The notes beneath the pieces were generated by a model. It did no database searches and was not told the DNA's origin. It worked only from the letters and a program-made list of their open reading frames with translations. The translations under genes and the position numbers were made by a program. 64,000 nt of DNA from Ornithinibacter aureus (GTDB lineage Bacteria > Actinomycetota > Actinomycetes > Actinomycetales > Dermatophilaceae), in NCBI RefSeq assembly GCF_009858245.1, contig NZ_VMSB01000001.1:1302001-1366000 (forward strand), read 5' to 3'. The stretch's first letter is position 1, and every line of letters begins with the position of its first letter. Shown here one piece after another: positions 35,166 to 44,616 of the stretch.

Positions 35166-35211
35166 ACGTTTCCGCCTTCCTGGTTCTACTGCTCGTTTGC
35201 CGTGGGGCTGG

Positions 35212-35238
35212 GCCGGGAGCGCGTGGCGCGCTCCCGGC
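35212..35238 (-). other. 12-bp perfect hairpin between atpA and atpG
   Basis: GCCGGGAGCGCG (35212-35223) and CGCGCTCCCGGC (35227-35238) form a perfect 12-bp stem with a 3-nt loop, 8 bp after the atpA stop and 47 bp before the atpG start. It sits inside the operon, so it may be a partial terminator or an RNA stability element that sets subunit ratios rather than a full stop. Confidence 0.6.
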
Positions 35239-35246
35239 ATCCGACA

Positions 35247-36893
35247 TCAGCGGCGCTGCTTGACGATCTTCTCCTGCTCGGACTCCTGGGCCCGGGCAGC
35301 TGCCTCGTCCTCGGCCTCGTTCCCGGCCTGGATGCCGTCGGCACCCGAGGCCTGGAAGAGCTTGGCCTTGAAGTTCTCGATCTCGGAGTCGAGCGCCTGC
35401 TCGGTCTCCTCCTCGAACTTGCCCGTCTCGCGGATCGCGTCGAGCAGCTCGACGCGGCTGCGACGCAGGTGGTCGAGGAAGTCGGCCTCGAAGCGGCGGA
35501 CGTCGTCGACGGCGATGCTGTCGAGCTTGCCGGTCGTGCCCATCCAGATCGAGACGACCTGCTCCTCGACCGGGTACGGCGAGGCCTGACGCTGCTTGAG
35601 CAGCTCGACGAGGCGAGCACCCTTCGCGAGCTGCGCACGCGAAGCCGGGTCGAGGTCGGAGGCGAACATGGCGAACGCCTCGAGCGCGCGGTACTGGGCG
35701 AGGTCGAGCTTGAGGCGACCGGCCACCGACTTCATGGCCTTGATCTGCGCGGCACCACCGACTCGCGACACCGAGACACCCACGTCGATCGCCGGGCGGA
35801 CGTTGGAGTTGAACAGGTCCGACTGGAGGTAGATCTGGCCGTCGGTGATGGAGATGACGTTGGTCGGGATGTAGGCCGACACGTCACCAGCCTTGGTCTC
35901 GATGATCGGCAGGCCGGTCATCGAGCCGGCGCCGAGGTCGTCGGAAAGCTTGGCGCAGCGCTCGAGGAGCCGGCTGTGCAGGTAGAAGACGTCACCCGGG
36001 TAGGCCTCGCGGCCCGGCGGGCGGCGCAGCAGCAGCGACACGGAGCGGTAGGCCTCGGCCTGCTTGGACAGGTCGTCGAAGACGATGAGGACGTGCTTGC
36101 CCTGGTACATCCAGTGCTGGCCGATGGCCGAGCCGGTGTACGGGGCGAGGTACTTGAAGCCCGCGGAGTCGGAGGCCGGAGCGGCGACGATGGTGGTGTA
36201 CTCCATCGCGCCCGCCTCCTCGAGCGTGCCGCGGACGGCGGCGATCGTGGAGCCCTTCTGGCCGATGGCGACGTAGATGCAGCGCACCTGCTTCGTCGGG
36301 TCGCCGCTGTCCCAGAACTCCTTCTGGTTGATGATCGTGTCGACCGCGACCGTGGTCTTGCCGGTCTGGCGGTCACCGATGATGAGCTGGCGCTGGCCAC
36401 GGCCGATCGGCGTCATGGCGTCGACGGCCTTCAGGCCGGTCTGCAGCGGCTCGTGCACCGACTTGCGCTGCACGACGTTGGGCGCCTGGAGCTCGAGCGC
36501 CCGGCGCTCCTCGCTGGCGATCTCGCCGAGGCCGTCGATCGGCGCACCGAGCGGGTTGACGACGCGGCCGAGGAACGCGTCGCCGACGGGCACGGAGAGC
36601 ACCTCGCCGGTCCGCTTGACCTCCTGGCCCTCCTCGATCGCGGAGAACTCACCGAGGATGACGACGCCGATCTCGTGGACGTCGAGGTTGAGCGCCAGGC
36701 CCAGCGTGCCGTCCTCGAACTGGAGGAGCTCGTTGGTCATCGCCGAGGGCAGGCCCTCGACGTGCGCGATGCCGTCGCCGGCGTCGGTCACGCGACCGAC
36801 CTCTTCGCGCGCGGCTGCGCCGGGCTCGTAGGACCGGACGTAGCTGTCCAGGGCGTCCCGGATCTCGTCCGGACGGATCGAGAGCTCCGTCAT
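35247..36893 (-). CDS. atpA: ATP synthase alpha subunit
   Basis: A 548-aa non-catalytic nucleotide-binding subunit: Walker A GDRQTGKT, the [11 protein letters not shown] and ALIVFDD-like region [13 protein letters not shown], and [13 protein letters not shown]. The C-terminus is extended by about 35 charged residues beyond the usual end ([19 protein letters not shown]), a feature seen in other actinobacteria, where it can restrain ATP hydrolysis. The ATG at 36893 has a GGAG SD about 11 bases upstream. Confidence 0.97.
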   Translation of the reverse strand: MTELSIRPDEIRDALDSYVRSYEPGAAAREEVGRVTDAGDGIAHVEGLPSAMTNELLQFEDGTLGLALNLDVHEIGVVILGEFSAIEEGQEVKRTGEVLSVPVGDAFLGRVVNPLGAPIDGLGEIASEERRALELQAPNVVQRKSVHEPLQTGLKAVDAMTPIGRGQRQLIIGDRQTGKTTVAVDTIINQKEFWDSGDPTKQVRCIYVAIGQKGSTIAAVRGTLEEAGAMEYTTIVAAPASDSAGFKYLAPYTGSAIGQHWMYQGKHVLIVFDDLSKQAEAYRSVSLLLRRPPGREAYPGDVFYLHSRLLERCAKLSDDLGAGSMTGLPIIETKAGDVSAYIPTNVISITDGQIYLQSDLFNSNVRPAIDVGVSVSRVGGAAQIKAMKSVAGRLKLDLAQYRALEAFAMFASDLDPASRAQLAKGARLVELLKQRQASPYPVEEQVVSIWMGTTGKLDSIAVDDVRRFEADFLDHLRRSRVELLDAIRETGKFEEETEQALDSEIENFKAKLFQASGADGIQAGNEAEDEAAARAQESEQEKIVKQRR

Positions 36894-36995
36894 GTTCTGA
36901 TCTTCTCCTCGGTCACCGGCCCCTGGTGGGGCCGAAGTCTGTGGTCGGTGGTGCGGTGTCTTGCGGTGTTCGGATGCCGTGCGTGGACTGCGGTG

Positions 36996-37811
36996 TCAGC
37001 CGCCGGTCACGTGGCGGCGGGCTTCGTCGAGGCGCCGCAGGACGGTGCCATCGACGACGTCGTCGCCGACCTGGACCCGGATGCCGCCCATGACGGTGGG
37101 GTCGAGGACGACCTGGAGGCTGACGGCCTTGCCGTAGTGCGCCTCGAGGGCGCTGCGCAGCCGGGCACCCTGCTGCTCGGTGAGGGGCGTCGCCGCGGTG
37201 ACGAGCGCGGTGAGCTCGTCACGGCGGGTCGAGGCCAACGCGAGGTAGGCCTCCATGGTGCGGTCCAGACGGCGTCCGCGGGGGGCGCGCACCGCCTGCT
37301 CCGCGAGGCGGACCGTCTCGGGCGCCGCCTTGCCTTCGAGCAGACCCCGCACAAGGGCGGCCTTGCCGTTGCCGTCGGTGTTGCGGCTGGAGAGCGTGTC
37401 GCGCAGAGCGGGGTCGCCGGCGACGATCCGCTCGAAGCGGAAGAGCTCGTCCTCGACCCGGTCGATGTGACCGGCCCGCTCGGCCGTGGCCAGGAGGCAC
37501 TGCACGGCCAGTGACTCGAGTGTGTCCGTGAGGTCACGCTCGGCGGACCAGCGCTGCCCTGCGACCTCGGCGACCAGGTTGGTGGTGGTCTCACCGACCT
37601 TGCCTCCGAAGACCGCACGGGCCAGGCCCTGCTTCTCGGCGGTGCCGCGCGAGGGGTCCGCAAGGGCCCGACGCAGCGACGCGTTGCCGTCGACGACCGC
37701 GGTCACGGCGAAGAGCTCATCCGCGAGCGGCGCCCAGGACGACCCCTGCGCCAGCACGGCGTCGAGCGCCGCCTGCACCGCAGTGGCCGAACCTCGCGAC
37801 GAGCCGCGCAT
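36996..37811 (-). CDS. atpH: ATP synthase delta subunit
   Basis: A 271-aa peripheral-stalk subunit. It is longer than the roughly 180-aa E. coli delta, as is usual in this group. The C-terminal PTVMGGIRVQVGDDVVDGTVLRRL motif is the family signature. It links F1 alpha to the b subunits. Its start overlaps the atpF stop by one base (TGATG). A 102-bp gap separates it from atpA. Here atpF and atpH are separate genes, not the fused b-delta protein of mycobacteria. Confidence 0.95.
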   Translation of the reverse strand: MRGSSRGSATAVQAALDAVLAQGSSWAPLADELFAVTAVVDGNASLRRALADPSRGTAEKQGLARAVFGGKVGETTTNLVAEVAGQRWSAERDLTDTLESLAVQCLLATAERAGHIDRVEDELFRFERIVAGDPALRDTLSSRNTDGNGKAALVRGLLEGKAAPETVRLAEQAVRAPRGRRLDRTMEAYLALASTRRDELTALVTAATPLTEQQGARLRSALEAHYGKAVSLQVVLDPTVMGGIRVQVGDDVVDGTVLRRLDEARRHVTGG

Positions 37812-38395
37812 CAGGCGTCCTGCCCCGCCGGGGCAACCTTCTCGGGGACGATGTCGCCGGCCTCGAGGTCCGCGAGGAACCGGTCGACGATGCCCTTCTG
37901 GCGCACCTCGTCCTCGAGGGACTCGCCGACGATCTTGCCGGCCAGGGTCGTCGACAGCGTGCCGACCTCCTGGCGCAGCTGGACCACGGCCTGCTGGCGC
38001 TCGGCCTCGACCTGACGCTTGGCCGACTCGGAGATGCGGGCAGCCTCGGCCTGGGCCTGGGCACGCATCTCCGCGACGATCGACGCGCCCTGCTCACGAG
38101 CGGACTCGCGGATCTCGTTGGCTTCGGTGCGGGCCTCGGCGAGCTGGGCGTTGTACTTCTCCAGGGCAGCCTGAGCCTCGGCCTGCGCCTGCTCGGCCTC
38201 CTGCATGCCGCCCTCGATGGCTGCGGCACGCTCGGCGTACATCGCCTCCATCTTCGGCACGACGCTCTTGGAGAAGATCCGGTAGAGGATGGCGAAGGCG
38301 ATGAGTCCGATGATGATCTCGGCGGGGTGCGGCAGCAGCGGAAGTGCTGCCGGCCAGCCGACACCCTCGGATGCCTTCACGGATGCGAGAACCAC
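37811..38395 (-). CDS. atpF: ATP synthase b subunit
   Basis: A 194-aa protein with one membrane helix (PAEIIIGLIAFAILYRIF, about 24-41) and a long charged Ala/Glu/Arg coiled coil forming the outer stalk (AEQAQAEAQAALEKYNAQLA onward). The GTG at 38395 has an AAGGA SD. Position between atpE and atpH is standard. Confidence 0.95.
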   Translation of the reverse strand: MVLASVKASEGVGWPAALPLLPHPAEIIIGLIAFAILYRIFSKSVVPKMEAMYAERAAAIEGGMQEAEQAQAEAQAALEKYNAQLAEARTEANEIRESAREQGASIVAEMRAQAQAEAARISESAKRQVEAERQQAVVQLRQEVGTLSTTLAGKIVGESLEDEVRQKGIVDRFLADLEAGDIVPEKVAPAGQDA

Positions 38396-38438
38396 GTCGC
38401 TTCCTTATCTGTCGATCGAACGGGGGGTCGTCGGTGCG

Positions 38439-38711
<273 letters not shown>

Positions 38712-38732
38712 TTACCGGACGGATCCGGGAGA

Positions 38733-39563
38733 TCAGTGGTGCTCGCTCACCGCGTCGGAGATGTAGAGCGCGGCGAGCAGGGTGAAGATGAACGCCTGGA
38801 GGAACTGCACCAGGAGCTCGAAGAACGTCATGACGATGCCGAAGCCGAGGCCGAGCACGCCGGAGAACTGGACGAACAGGTTGCTGCCGTGCAGCAGCAG
38901 GTACTCGCCGCCGAGGATGAAGACGAGCAGCATGAGGTGGCCAGCGAGCATGTTGCCGAACAGTCGAAGCGCGAGCGTCAGCGGCCGGATGAGGAAGTAG
39001 GTCAGGAACTCCAGGATGAACATGATCGGCTTGAGCCAGCCGGGCAGCCCGGGGGGCACCAGCGACTTGAGGTAGCCGACGACGCCGTGCTTCCGGCGGA
39101 TCGCGACGGTGTGGTAGACGATGTAGACGATCAGGGTCAGCACGATCGGGAACGCGATCCGGCTCATCGAGGGGAACTGCACGAACGGCACGATCCCCAT
39201 GATGTTGTTGAACAGGATGAGCGTGAACAGCGTCAGCAACAGCGGCAGGAACTGCAGGAAGTCCTTCGACCCGATGACGTCGCGGGCGATGGTGTTGCGG
39301 ACGAAGTCGTAGCTCTGCTCGGCGATCCACTGGCGCTTGGTCGGCACGATGGTCAGCTTGTTGACCACGCTCATGTAGTAGATCGCGATGATCACGACAG
39401 AGGCCATGACGACGAACGAGGGACGGGTGAACGCCCAGTTGCTCGTGTCGCTGCCGATCAGTGGCCACCAGAAGGACTCGGGGCCGGGGGCCTGGAAGCC
39501 CTCGCCGTCGGTTGCGGCGATACCGCTCTGAAGCCAGTGTGCGGGAACCACGCTCAGGCTCAC
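38733..39563 (-). CDS. atpB: ATP synthase a subunit
   Basis: A 276-aa membrane subunit with five to six helices. The essential Arg lies in TLALRLFGNMLAGH, and the last helix carries the expected Gln/Glu region (LVQFLQAFIFTLLAALYI). The GTG at 39563 (SLSVVPAHW) has an SD GAGGAGAGG; the frame open to 39725 is not used. It forms the proton half-channels with the c ring. Confidence 0.95.
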   Translation of the reverse strand: MSLSVVPAHWLQSGIAATDGEGFQAPGPESFWWPLIGSDTSNWAFTRPSFVVMASVVIIAIYYMSVVNKLTIVPTKRQWIAEQSYDFVRNTIARDVIGSKDFLQFLPLLLTLFTLILFNNIMGIVPFVQFPSMSRIAFPIVLTLIVYIVYHTVAIRRKHGVVGYLKSLVPPGLPGWLKPIMFILEFLTYFLIRPLTLALRLFGNMLAGHLMLLVFILGGEYLLLHGSNLFVQFSGVLGLGFGIVMTFFELLVQFLQAFIFTLLAALYISDAVSEHH

Positions 39564-39678
39564 AGCCTCTCCTCGGGGGTTGCACAGGCGCCATCGACGG
39601 GCACCCGGGGGAACGGGACGTACGCTACCGGACCCGTGAGGGTGGCCGCGACGCAGGTCGTGACGGTTTCGACGCGTC

Positions 39679-40131
39679 TCACCGTGCGGCGCCGTCGGCC
39701 GCGGGCGGGTCGTACACGGGAACACGTGCGGTGCGCAGGGCGCGCATCGCGAAGCCCTGCCAGACGATCGTCACGACCAGGGCCACGATGCCCAGGGCCG
39801 GCCCGTCGACCCACGCGGCGTCCTTGAACGCCAGGATGACGAGCAGCAGGGCGATGACCTGGCCGAGGTAGACGGCCATGGCGACGGCGAAGAACGCGTG
39901 CGGGCTCGCACTGCGCACGAGCCTGCTCAGCAGGAACATGCCGGAACCGAAGAAGCCCACCGAGACCACGAGTCCGATGAGCGCACCGGCCAGGGCGTCT
40001 CCTCCACGCACGAGCACCAGGGCGACGACCGTCAGCACCCCGGCGACCAGCGAGGGCAGCAGTGCCCCGCGCAGCATGGCCCCGAAGGGCGCGCCGGCGT
40101 GCGGCTCGGTGCTCGTGGAGCGGTCGGTCAT
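39679..40131 (-). CDS. atpI: AtpI-like membrane protein preceding atpB
   Basis: A 150-aa protein with four hydrophobic segments, beginning LLPSLVAGVLTVVALVLV and DALAGALIGLVVSVGFFGSGMFLL. The content and position just before atpB correspond to the actinobacterial AtpI-like proteins (mycobacterial Rv1303), thought to help c-ring assembly or ion supply. It is probably the first gene of the ATP synthase transcript. Confidence 0.85.
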   Translation of the reverse strand: MTDRSTSTEPHAGAPFGAMLRGALLPSLVAGVLTVVALVLVRGGDALAGALIGLVVSVGFFGSGMFLLSRLVRSASPHAFFAVAMAVYLGQVIALLLVILAFKDAAWVDGPALGIVALVVTIVWQGFAMRALRTARVPVYDPPAADGAAR

Positions 40132-40176
40132 CGGTGATCGGCCTCTTCAGGGGTCGTGACGGATAGGTCTCCGGGA

Positions 40177-40202
40177 CGGCTTGTGAAAGTTATCACAAGC
40201 CG
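40177..40202. promoter_or_regulatory. CRP/GlxR-like palindrome upstream of the atp operon
   Basis: CGGCTTGTGA-AAGTTA-TCACAAGCCG is a perfect 10-bp dyad with a 6-bp spacer. Its core TGTGA-N6-TCACA (40182-40197) matches the CRP-family consensus and ends 51 bp before the atpI start. It is AT-rich against its surroundings. In related actinobacteria CRP-type regulators (GlxR, Crp) control respiratory genes. The same hairpin lies 23 bp after the sugar-transferase stop and might serve as its terminator, but there is no T-run. Confidence 0.65.
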
Positions 40203-40224
40203 CGGGTGCAGCCCAAAAGGGCGC

Positions 40225-41616
40225 TCAGACCCGCCGCGTGACGATGACCCAAATGGTGCGGGCGATGATCTCGAGGTCGAGCACCGGCGACCAGTTGACG
40301 AGGTACTGCAGGTCGTAGCCCAGCTTGTACTCGGCATCGGTGTGGTAGCGCCCGTGGATCTGCGCCAGGCCGGTCAGCCCCGGTGGGACCTCGTGCCGGC
40401 GGGTGTACCCCGCGATGTCCCGCTCGAAACCGGCGGTCAGCTCAGGCCGCTCGGGGCGCGGCCCGACGATGGACATCTTTCCCGTCAGGATGTGCAGGAT
40501 CTGGGGCAGCTCGTCGGCCCGGGTCGCCCGCACCCACCGGCAGGCCGGGATCACCCGTGAATCGGCCTTGCCCGTCGAGAGCGTCGCCACGCCGTCGGCC
40601 TCGGCATCGGTGCGCATCGTGCGGAACTTGACCATGTCGAACGGTTCCCCCCCCACGCCGACGCGCGTCTGGGTGAAGAGCACCGGCCGCCCGGCGACCG
40701 CGAACTGGTACAGCGACACCGCCACGAGCAGGACGATCCACACCGGAGCGGTGACGACGAGCAGCACGAGGTCGAGGATCCGTTTGAAGTGCCGCTGCGA
40801 GCTCGGCATGGTCTGCGCGTGGAGGAGGACGAACGGCATCCCCCCGATCTCGCGCAGCCGATCGAGACCGAACAGCGTCTCGCGACCGGTCACCCGCAAC
40901 AGGGTGGTCAGCCCCAGCTGGTCGAGATGGTCGATGGTCCTGGGGTACCAGCTGTCCAGCCACGCGCCGGTGACGAGCAGGACGTCGGTGGCCCGCAGCT
41001 CACGGGCCACCTCGACGACGCCAGCCGGGTCGTCGACCTCCGCGACGACGACCAGCGCCCTGGCCTCGACGGCAGCCAGGTGCCGTCGGGCGAGCTCGAG
41101 GTCACCCTGCTCCCCCGCGATGACCACGCGTGGCGGGCCCTCACGACGCGTCCGCAGGGCATGCACCACCGCGCGGTTGATCGCCACGACGACGGCGCCC
41201 AGCACGATGACGGCGAGCAGGTTCGGGATCGGGAACGGCAGGACCCGTTGGGTCAGTGAGCCGCGCTGGTTGGCCAGACTCGTGAGGGCGAGGTTGAGCA
41301 GCGCGATGAGGCTGCCGGCCGCCAGCGACAACCCGGCAGCCCGTGGGAAGACGGCGGCACCGCCGAGCCGCGGCTCACGTTCGTACAGCCCGCCGAAGTA
41401 GAACGCCGAGATGAAGATGGCCGTCGAGACGGCGAAGGACACGGCATACGCACCCGTCGGGTACGTCGGCCACGGCGGCAGCCCGTAGCGCCACCACATC
41501 GTCCCCACGGCCAGCCCGAGGATGGCGACGCCGTCCAGGAGCATGACGAGCCGGAACCCACGGCTGTTGAGCCGGGCCAGGATCGGCCGGTCGGCGCCGG
41601 GGCTCGGTGTGGACAC
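40225..41616 (-). CDS. Polyprenyl-phosphate glycosyl-1-phosphate transferase (WbaP/CpsE type)
   Basis: A 463-aa protein from GTG 41616. Four to five N-terminal membrane helices are followed by a CoA-binding-like Rossmann region (RVVIAGEQGDLELARRHL), one re-entrant membrane helix (LDLVLLVVTAPVWIVLLVAVSL), and the catalytic PHPT domain: FTQTRVGVGGEPFDMVKFRTM, DELPQILHILTGKMSIVGPRPERPEL and VPPGLTGLAQIHGR. It transfers a sugar 1-phosphate to undecaprenyl phosphate at the inner membrane to start surface polysaccharide synthesis. It stands where mycobacteria carry wecA (rfe), an unrelated polytopic enzyme with an analogous first step. No further glycan genes are adjacent. Confidence 0.92.
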   Translation of the reverse strand: MSTPSPGADRPILARLNSRGFRLVMLLDGVAILGLAVGTMWWRYGLPPWPTYPTGAYAVSFAVSTAIFISAFYFGGLYEREPRLGGAAVFPRAAGLSLAAGSLIALLNLALTSLANQRGSLTQRVLPFPIPNLLAVIVLGAVVVAINRAVVHALRTRREGPPRVVIAGEQGDLELARRHLAAVEARALVVVAEVDDPAGVVEVARELRATDVLLVTGAWLDSWYPRTIDHLDQLGLTTLLRVTGRETLFGLDRLREIGGMPFVLLHAQTMPSSQRHFKRILDLVLLVVTAPVWIVLLVAVSLYQFAVAGRPVLFTQTRVGVGGEPFDMVKFRTMRTDAEADGVATLSTGKADSRVIPACRWVRATRADELPQILHILTGKMSIVGPRPERPELTAGFERDIAGYTRRHEVPPGLTGLAQIHGRYHTDAEYKLGYDLQYLVNWSPVLDLEIIARTIWVIVTRRV

Positions 41617-41629
41617 GTGGAACGAGGCC

Positions 41630-42922
41630 TCAGGCCTGCGCCGCACCCGCACGCGGGTATGCCGGGAAGCGCCCGACGAGCTCGCTCACCTGGGCCCGCA
41701 CCTCGCGCGAGACCGCGTGGCCCGGGTCTGCGTCACCGTGAACGACGGCCTTGGCGATCAGCTCGGCGATCGTGCGCATCTCGTCCTCACCCATGCCCTG
41801 GGTCGTGACGCACGGCGTGCCGACGCGCACCCCGGAGGCGATGTTCGGCGACTGCGGGTCGAAGGGAATGGCGTTCTTGTTCAACGTGATCCCGGCAGCG
41901 TCCGCGCGTGCCTCGGCGTCGACGCCGGTCACCTGAACGGGCTGGAGGTCGTGCAGTGACAGGTGGGTGTCCGTACCCCCCGTCGTCGGGCGGATGCCGT
42001 GCTCCCCGAGCGTCTGCGCGAGGACCTTGGCATTGGCGACGACCTGGCGGGTGTACGCCGCGTACTCCGGCGTCGCGCACTCCTTGAAGTTGACCGCCTT
42101 GGCGGCGATCGTGTGCATCTGCGGCCCGCCCTGCATCATCGGGAAGACGGCCCGGTCGATGGCGGTGGCGTGCTCGGCCTTGCACACGATGGCTCCCGAG
42201 CGCGGGCCGCGCAGCACCTTGTGCGTGGTGAACGACACGACGTCGGCGTGGGGCACCGGGCTGGGGATGGCACCGCCGGCGACGAGGCCGATGAAGTGTG
42301 CCGCATCGACCCAGAAGATCGCCCCGACCTCGTCGGCGATGGCGCGGAACCGGGCGAAGTCGATGAGCCGCGGGATGGCTGAACCACCCGCGAGGATCAC
42401 CTTGGGGCGGCGTTCCTTGGCCAGGCGCTCGACCTCGTCGTAGTCGATGTCCTCGGTGTCCTTGTCGACCCCGTAGTGCACCGCGTCGAACCACTTGCCG
42501 GAGAAGGACATCTTCGTGCCGTGGGTCAGGTGCCCGCCGTGCGGCAGGCTCATCGCGAGGATGGTCTCGCCGGGCTTGAGGAAGGCACCGTAGACGGCCT
42601 GGTTCGCGCTCGCGCCGGAGTGGGCCTGGACGTTGGCGTGGTCGGCGCCGAACAACGCCTTGCAGCGCTCGATCGCGAGCGACTCGGCCTTGTCGACCTC
42701 GGAACAGCCGCCGTAGTACCGGCGCCCCGGGTACCCCTCGGCGTACTTGTTCGACAGGGTCGAACCGAGCGCGGTCAGCACCTCGGGGCTGGAGAAGTTC
42801 TCGCTCGCGATCAGCTGGAGGCCGCCGCGCAGGCGGTCGAGCTCGCTCAGCAGCACCCCCGCGATCTCGGGGTCGAAGGCGTCGAGGGCGCCGAAGTCGG
42901 ATCCGTAGAACGTGTCAGTCAT
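41630..42922 (-). CDS. glyA: Serine hydroxymethyltransferase
   Basis: A 430-aa PLP enzyme. LQLIASENFSSPEV and YAEGYPGRRYYGG form the substrate and tetrahydrofolate sites, and VVSFTTHKVLRGPRSG carries the PLP Lys. It converts serine and tetrahydrofolate to glycine and methylene-tetrahydrofolate. The ATG at 42922 overlaps the end of tsaC by 8 bp. The TTHKVLRGPRSGAIV stretch differs from the common TTHKTLRGPRGG, a tolerated variant. The dimethylglycine-dehydrogenase-like protein elsewhere in the window also feeds one-carbon units, but no operon link exists. Confidence 0.96.
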   Translation of the reverse strand: MTDTFYGSDFGALDAFDPEIAGVLLSELDRLRGGLQLIASENFSSPEVLTALGSTLSNKYAEGYPGRRYYGGCSEVDKAESLAIERCKALFGADHANVQAHSGASANQAVYGAFLKPGETILAMSLPHGGHLTHGTKMSFSGKWFDAVHYGVDKDTEDIDYDEVERLAKERRPKVILAGGSAIPRLIDFARFRAIADEVGAIFWVDAAHFIGLVAGGAIPSPVPHADVVSFTTHKVLRGPRSGAIVCKAEHATAIDRAVFPMMQGGPQMHTIAAKAVNFKECATPEYAAYTRQVVANAKVLAQTLGEHGIRPTTGGTDTHLSLHDLQPVQVTGVDAEARADAAGITLNKNAIPFDPQSPNIASGVRVGTPCVTTQGMGEDEMRTIAELIAKAVVHGDADPGHAVSREVRAQVSELVGRFPAYPRAGAAQA

Positions 42923-43676
42923 CGTCGCTGCTCTCTCGCTGCTCACTGGCGGTGGGGGTTTCGCTCGCGGCGGGCGGATCGGACGCGTCCGCCGCGTCCT
43001 CGTCGCCCGGCTGCGGGCGCGACAACTCTAGGGCGTCGGCGCGGGCCCGCTCGACGACGTCCATGACGTCGGCGGTCGCGAGGGCTCCGACCCGCAGGAT
43101 CACCGGCTCGTCACGGGTGCAGTCGACGATCGTCGATGGGAGGCCACCGGTGACGGGCCCGCCGTCGAGGTAGAACTCGACGGCCGCACCGAGCTGGCTG
43201 GCCGCCTCGACGACGGTTCGCGATGCCGGGTGGCCGGTGCGGTTCGCGCTGCTCACCGCCATCGGCCCCACCTCGCGCAACAGCTCCAGCGCAACCGGGT
43301 CGTCCGGCATCCGCAGGGCGACCGTGCCCCCGGTGTCGCCGAGGTCCCACATCAGGGACGGCTGGGCACGCAGGACGATGGTCAGCGGGCCGGGCCAGAA
43401 GGCGGCCACCAGCGCCCGCGCGTAGTCGGGAACGTCCGTCGCGAGCCCGTCGACCGTGCGCGCATCGGGCACGAGCACGGGAGGCGGCATGTCGCTCCCC
43501 CGCCCCTTGGCAGCGAGGAGGTCGTGCACGGCATCCGGGGAGAAGGCGTCAGCCCCGATGCCGTAGAGGGTGTCGGTGGGCATCACGACGAGGCTGCCGG
43601 CGCGCACCCCGGCGGCGACCTTGGGAATGGCATCCGCCCGTCCGGGCTCGGTCGTGCAGTCGAAGACGGGGCTCAT
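42915..43676 (-). CDS. tsaC: L-threonylcarbamoyladenylate synthase (TsaC/Sua5 family)
   Basis: A 253-aa protein. The YrdC fold is clear: VVMPTDTLYGIGADAFSP, then LLAAKGRGSDMPPPVLV (K-x-R), FWPGPLTIVLRA, VALRMPDD and MAVSSANRTGHPA. It makes threonylcarbamoyl-AMP for the t6A37 modification of tRNAs. About 45 residues at the C-terminus (PGDEDAADASDPPAASETPT) form an acidic disordered tail rather than the Sua5 domain, so TsaC is the better name. ATG 43676 is used; the open frame upstream to 44264 is a shadow of prmC. Confidence 0.93.
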   Translation of the reverse strand: MSPVFDCTTEPGRADAIPKVAAGVRAGSLVVMPTDTLYGIGADAFSPDAVHDLLAAKGRGSDMPPPVLVPDARTVDGLATDVPDYARALVAAFWPGPLTIVLRAQPSLMWDLGDTGGTVALRMPDDPVALELLREVGPMAVSSANRTGHPASRTVVEAASQLGAAVEFYLDGGPVTGGLPSTIVDCTRDEPVILRVGALATADVMDVVERARADALELSRPQPGDEDAADASDPPAASETPTASEQRESSDDD

Positions 43677-43734
43677 GAGGACAAGCCTAGGGTCGAACCG
43701 GGCTCGGCTCGTGAAGGCCCCCGTCGAGGGCGCG

Positions 43735-44616
43735 TCACCCGGTCGGCTCGGCACGCAGCGCCACCGTCGCCCGGGGCCGGCCAGTGAGATCGGCGTGGTC
43801 GACCACGTCGGCCCACAGCCCGGTCGCCCGCAGCGCCGCCGGCAACGAATCCCCCTGGCTGTCGGCGTGTTCCATGACGAGCACCCCACCCTCGCGCAGC
43901 AGCACCGCGGCCCGGGCAGCGACCGCCAGCGGGATCGCCAGGCCGTCCGCCGACCCGCCGTAGAGCGCGAGGTCAGGGTCGTGGTCACGCACCTCCGGAT
44001 CGACCGGCACGGCACCCACGGGAATGTACGGCGGGTTGCTGACGACCACGTCGACCTGACCCTCGAGGTCGTCGAAGGCCGTCGTGGCGTCACCGAGGCG
44101 CACGTCGACCTCGAGCCCGAGGTGGTCGCGGTTGGCCAGCGCCCACCCGTGGGCGAGGTCGGACAGCTCGACCGCGAGCACCGCGGCTGCGGGAAGCTCG
44201 TCCTTGACCGCCAGCGCGATGGCCCCCGAACCGGTGCACAGGTCGACGACGACCACGCCGTCACCCCCGTGGCCCATGGCGGATGCCGCGTCGATCGCGA
44301 GCCCGGCGCTCACCTCGGTCTCGGGTCTGGGGACGAACACGCCGGGCCCGACGGCGAGGGTGAGCCGCCGGAAGTGGGCGCGACCCGTGAGGTGCTGCAG
44401 CGGGACCCGGGTGAGCCGCTCGCTGACGAGGGCCTCGAACGCCGCCGCGAACCCGGCATCCGGGGTCGTGCGCAGCACCATCGCGCGACGCACGTCGCCC
44501 GCGGTGGTGCGCAGGGCGAAGGCGGCGAGCTCGACGGCATCCGTCTCGGGTGAGCGGATGCCGGCCCCCTCGAGGCGCGCGGACGCCTCCCGGACCGCGG
44601 TGTGGAGGTCGCTCAT
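43735..44616 (-). CDS. prmC: Release-factor glutamine methyltransferase
   Basis: A 293-aa SAM-dependent methyltransferase: [17 protein letters not shown] for SAM binding, the catalytic [11 protein letters not shown] (NPPY), and an N-terminal helical bundle for release-factor recognition. It methylates the Gln of the GGQ motif in release factors. Its start overlaps the prfA stop by 4 bp (ATGA), coupling enzyme to substrate, a conserved arrangement. Confidence 0.95.
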   Translation of the reverse strand: MSDLHTAVREASARLEGAGIRSPETDAVELAAFALRTTAGDVRRAMVLRTTPDAGFAAAFEALVSERLTRVPLQHLTGRAHFRRLTLAVGPGVFVPRPETEVSAGLAIDAASAMGHGGDGVVVVDLCTGSGAIALAVKDELPAAAVLAVELSDLAHGWALANRDHLGLEVDVRLGDATTAFDDLEGQVDVVVSNPPYIPVGAVPVDPEVRDHDPDLALYGGSADGLAIPLAVAARAAVLLREGGVLVMEHADSQGDSLPAALRATGLWADVVDHADLTGRPRATVALRAEPTG

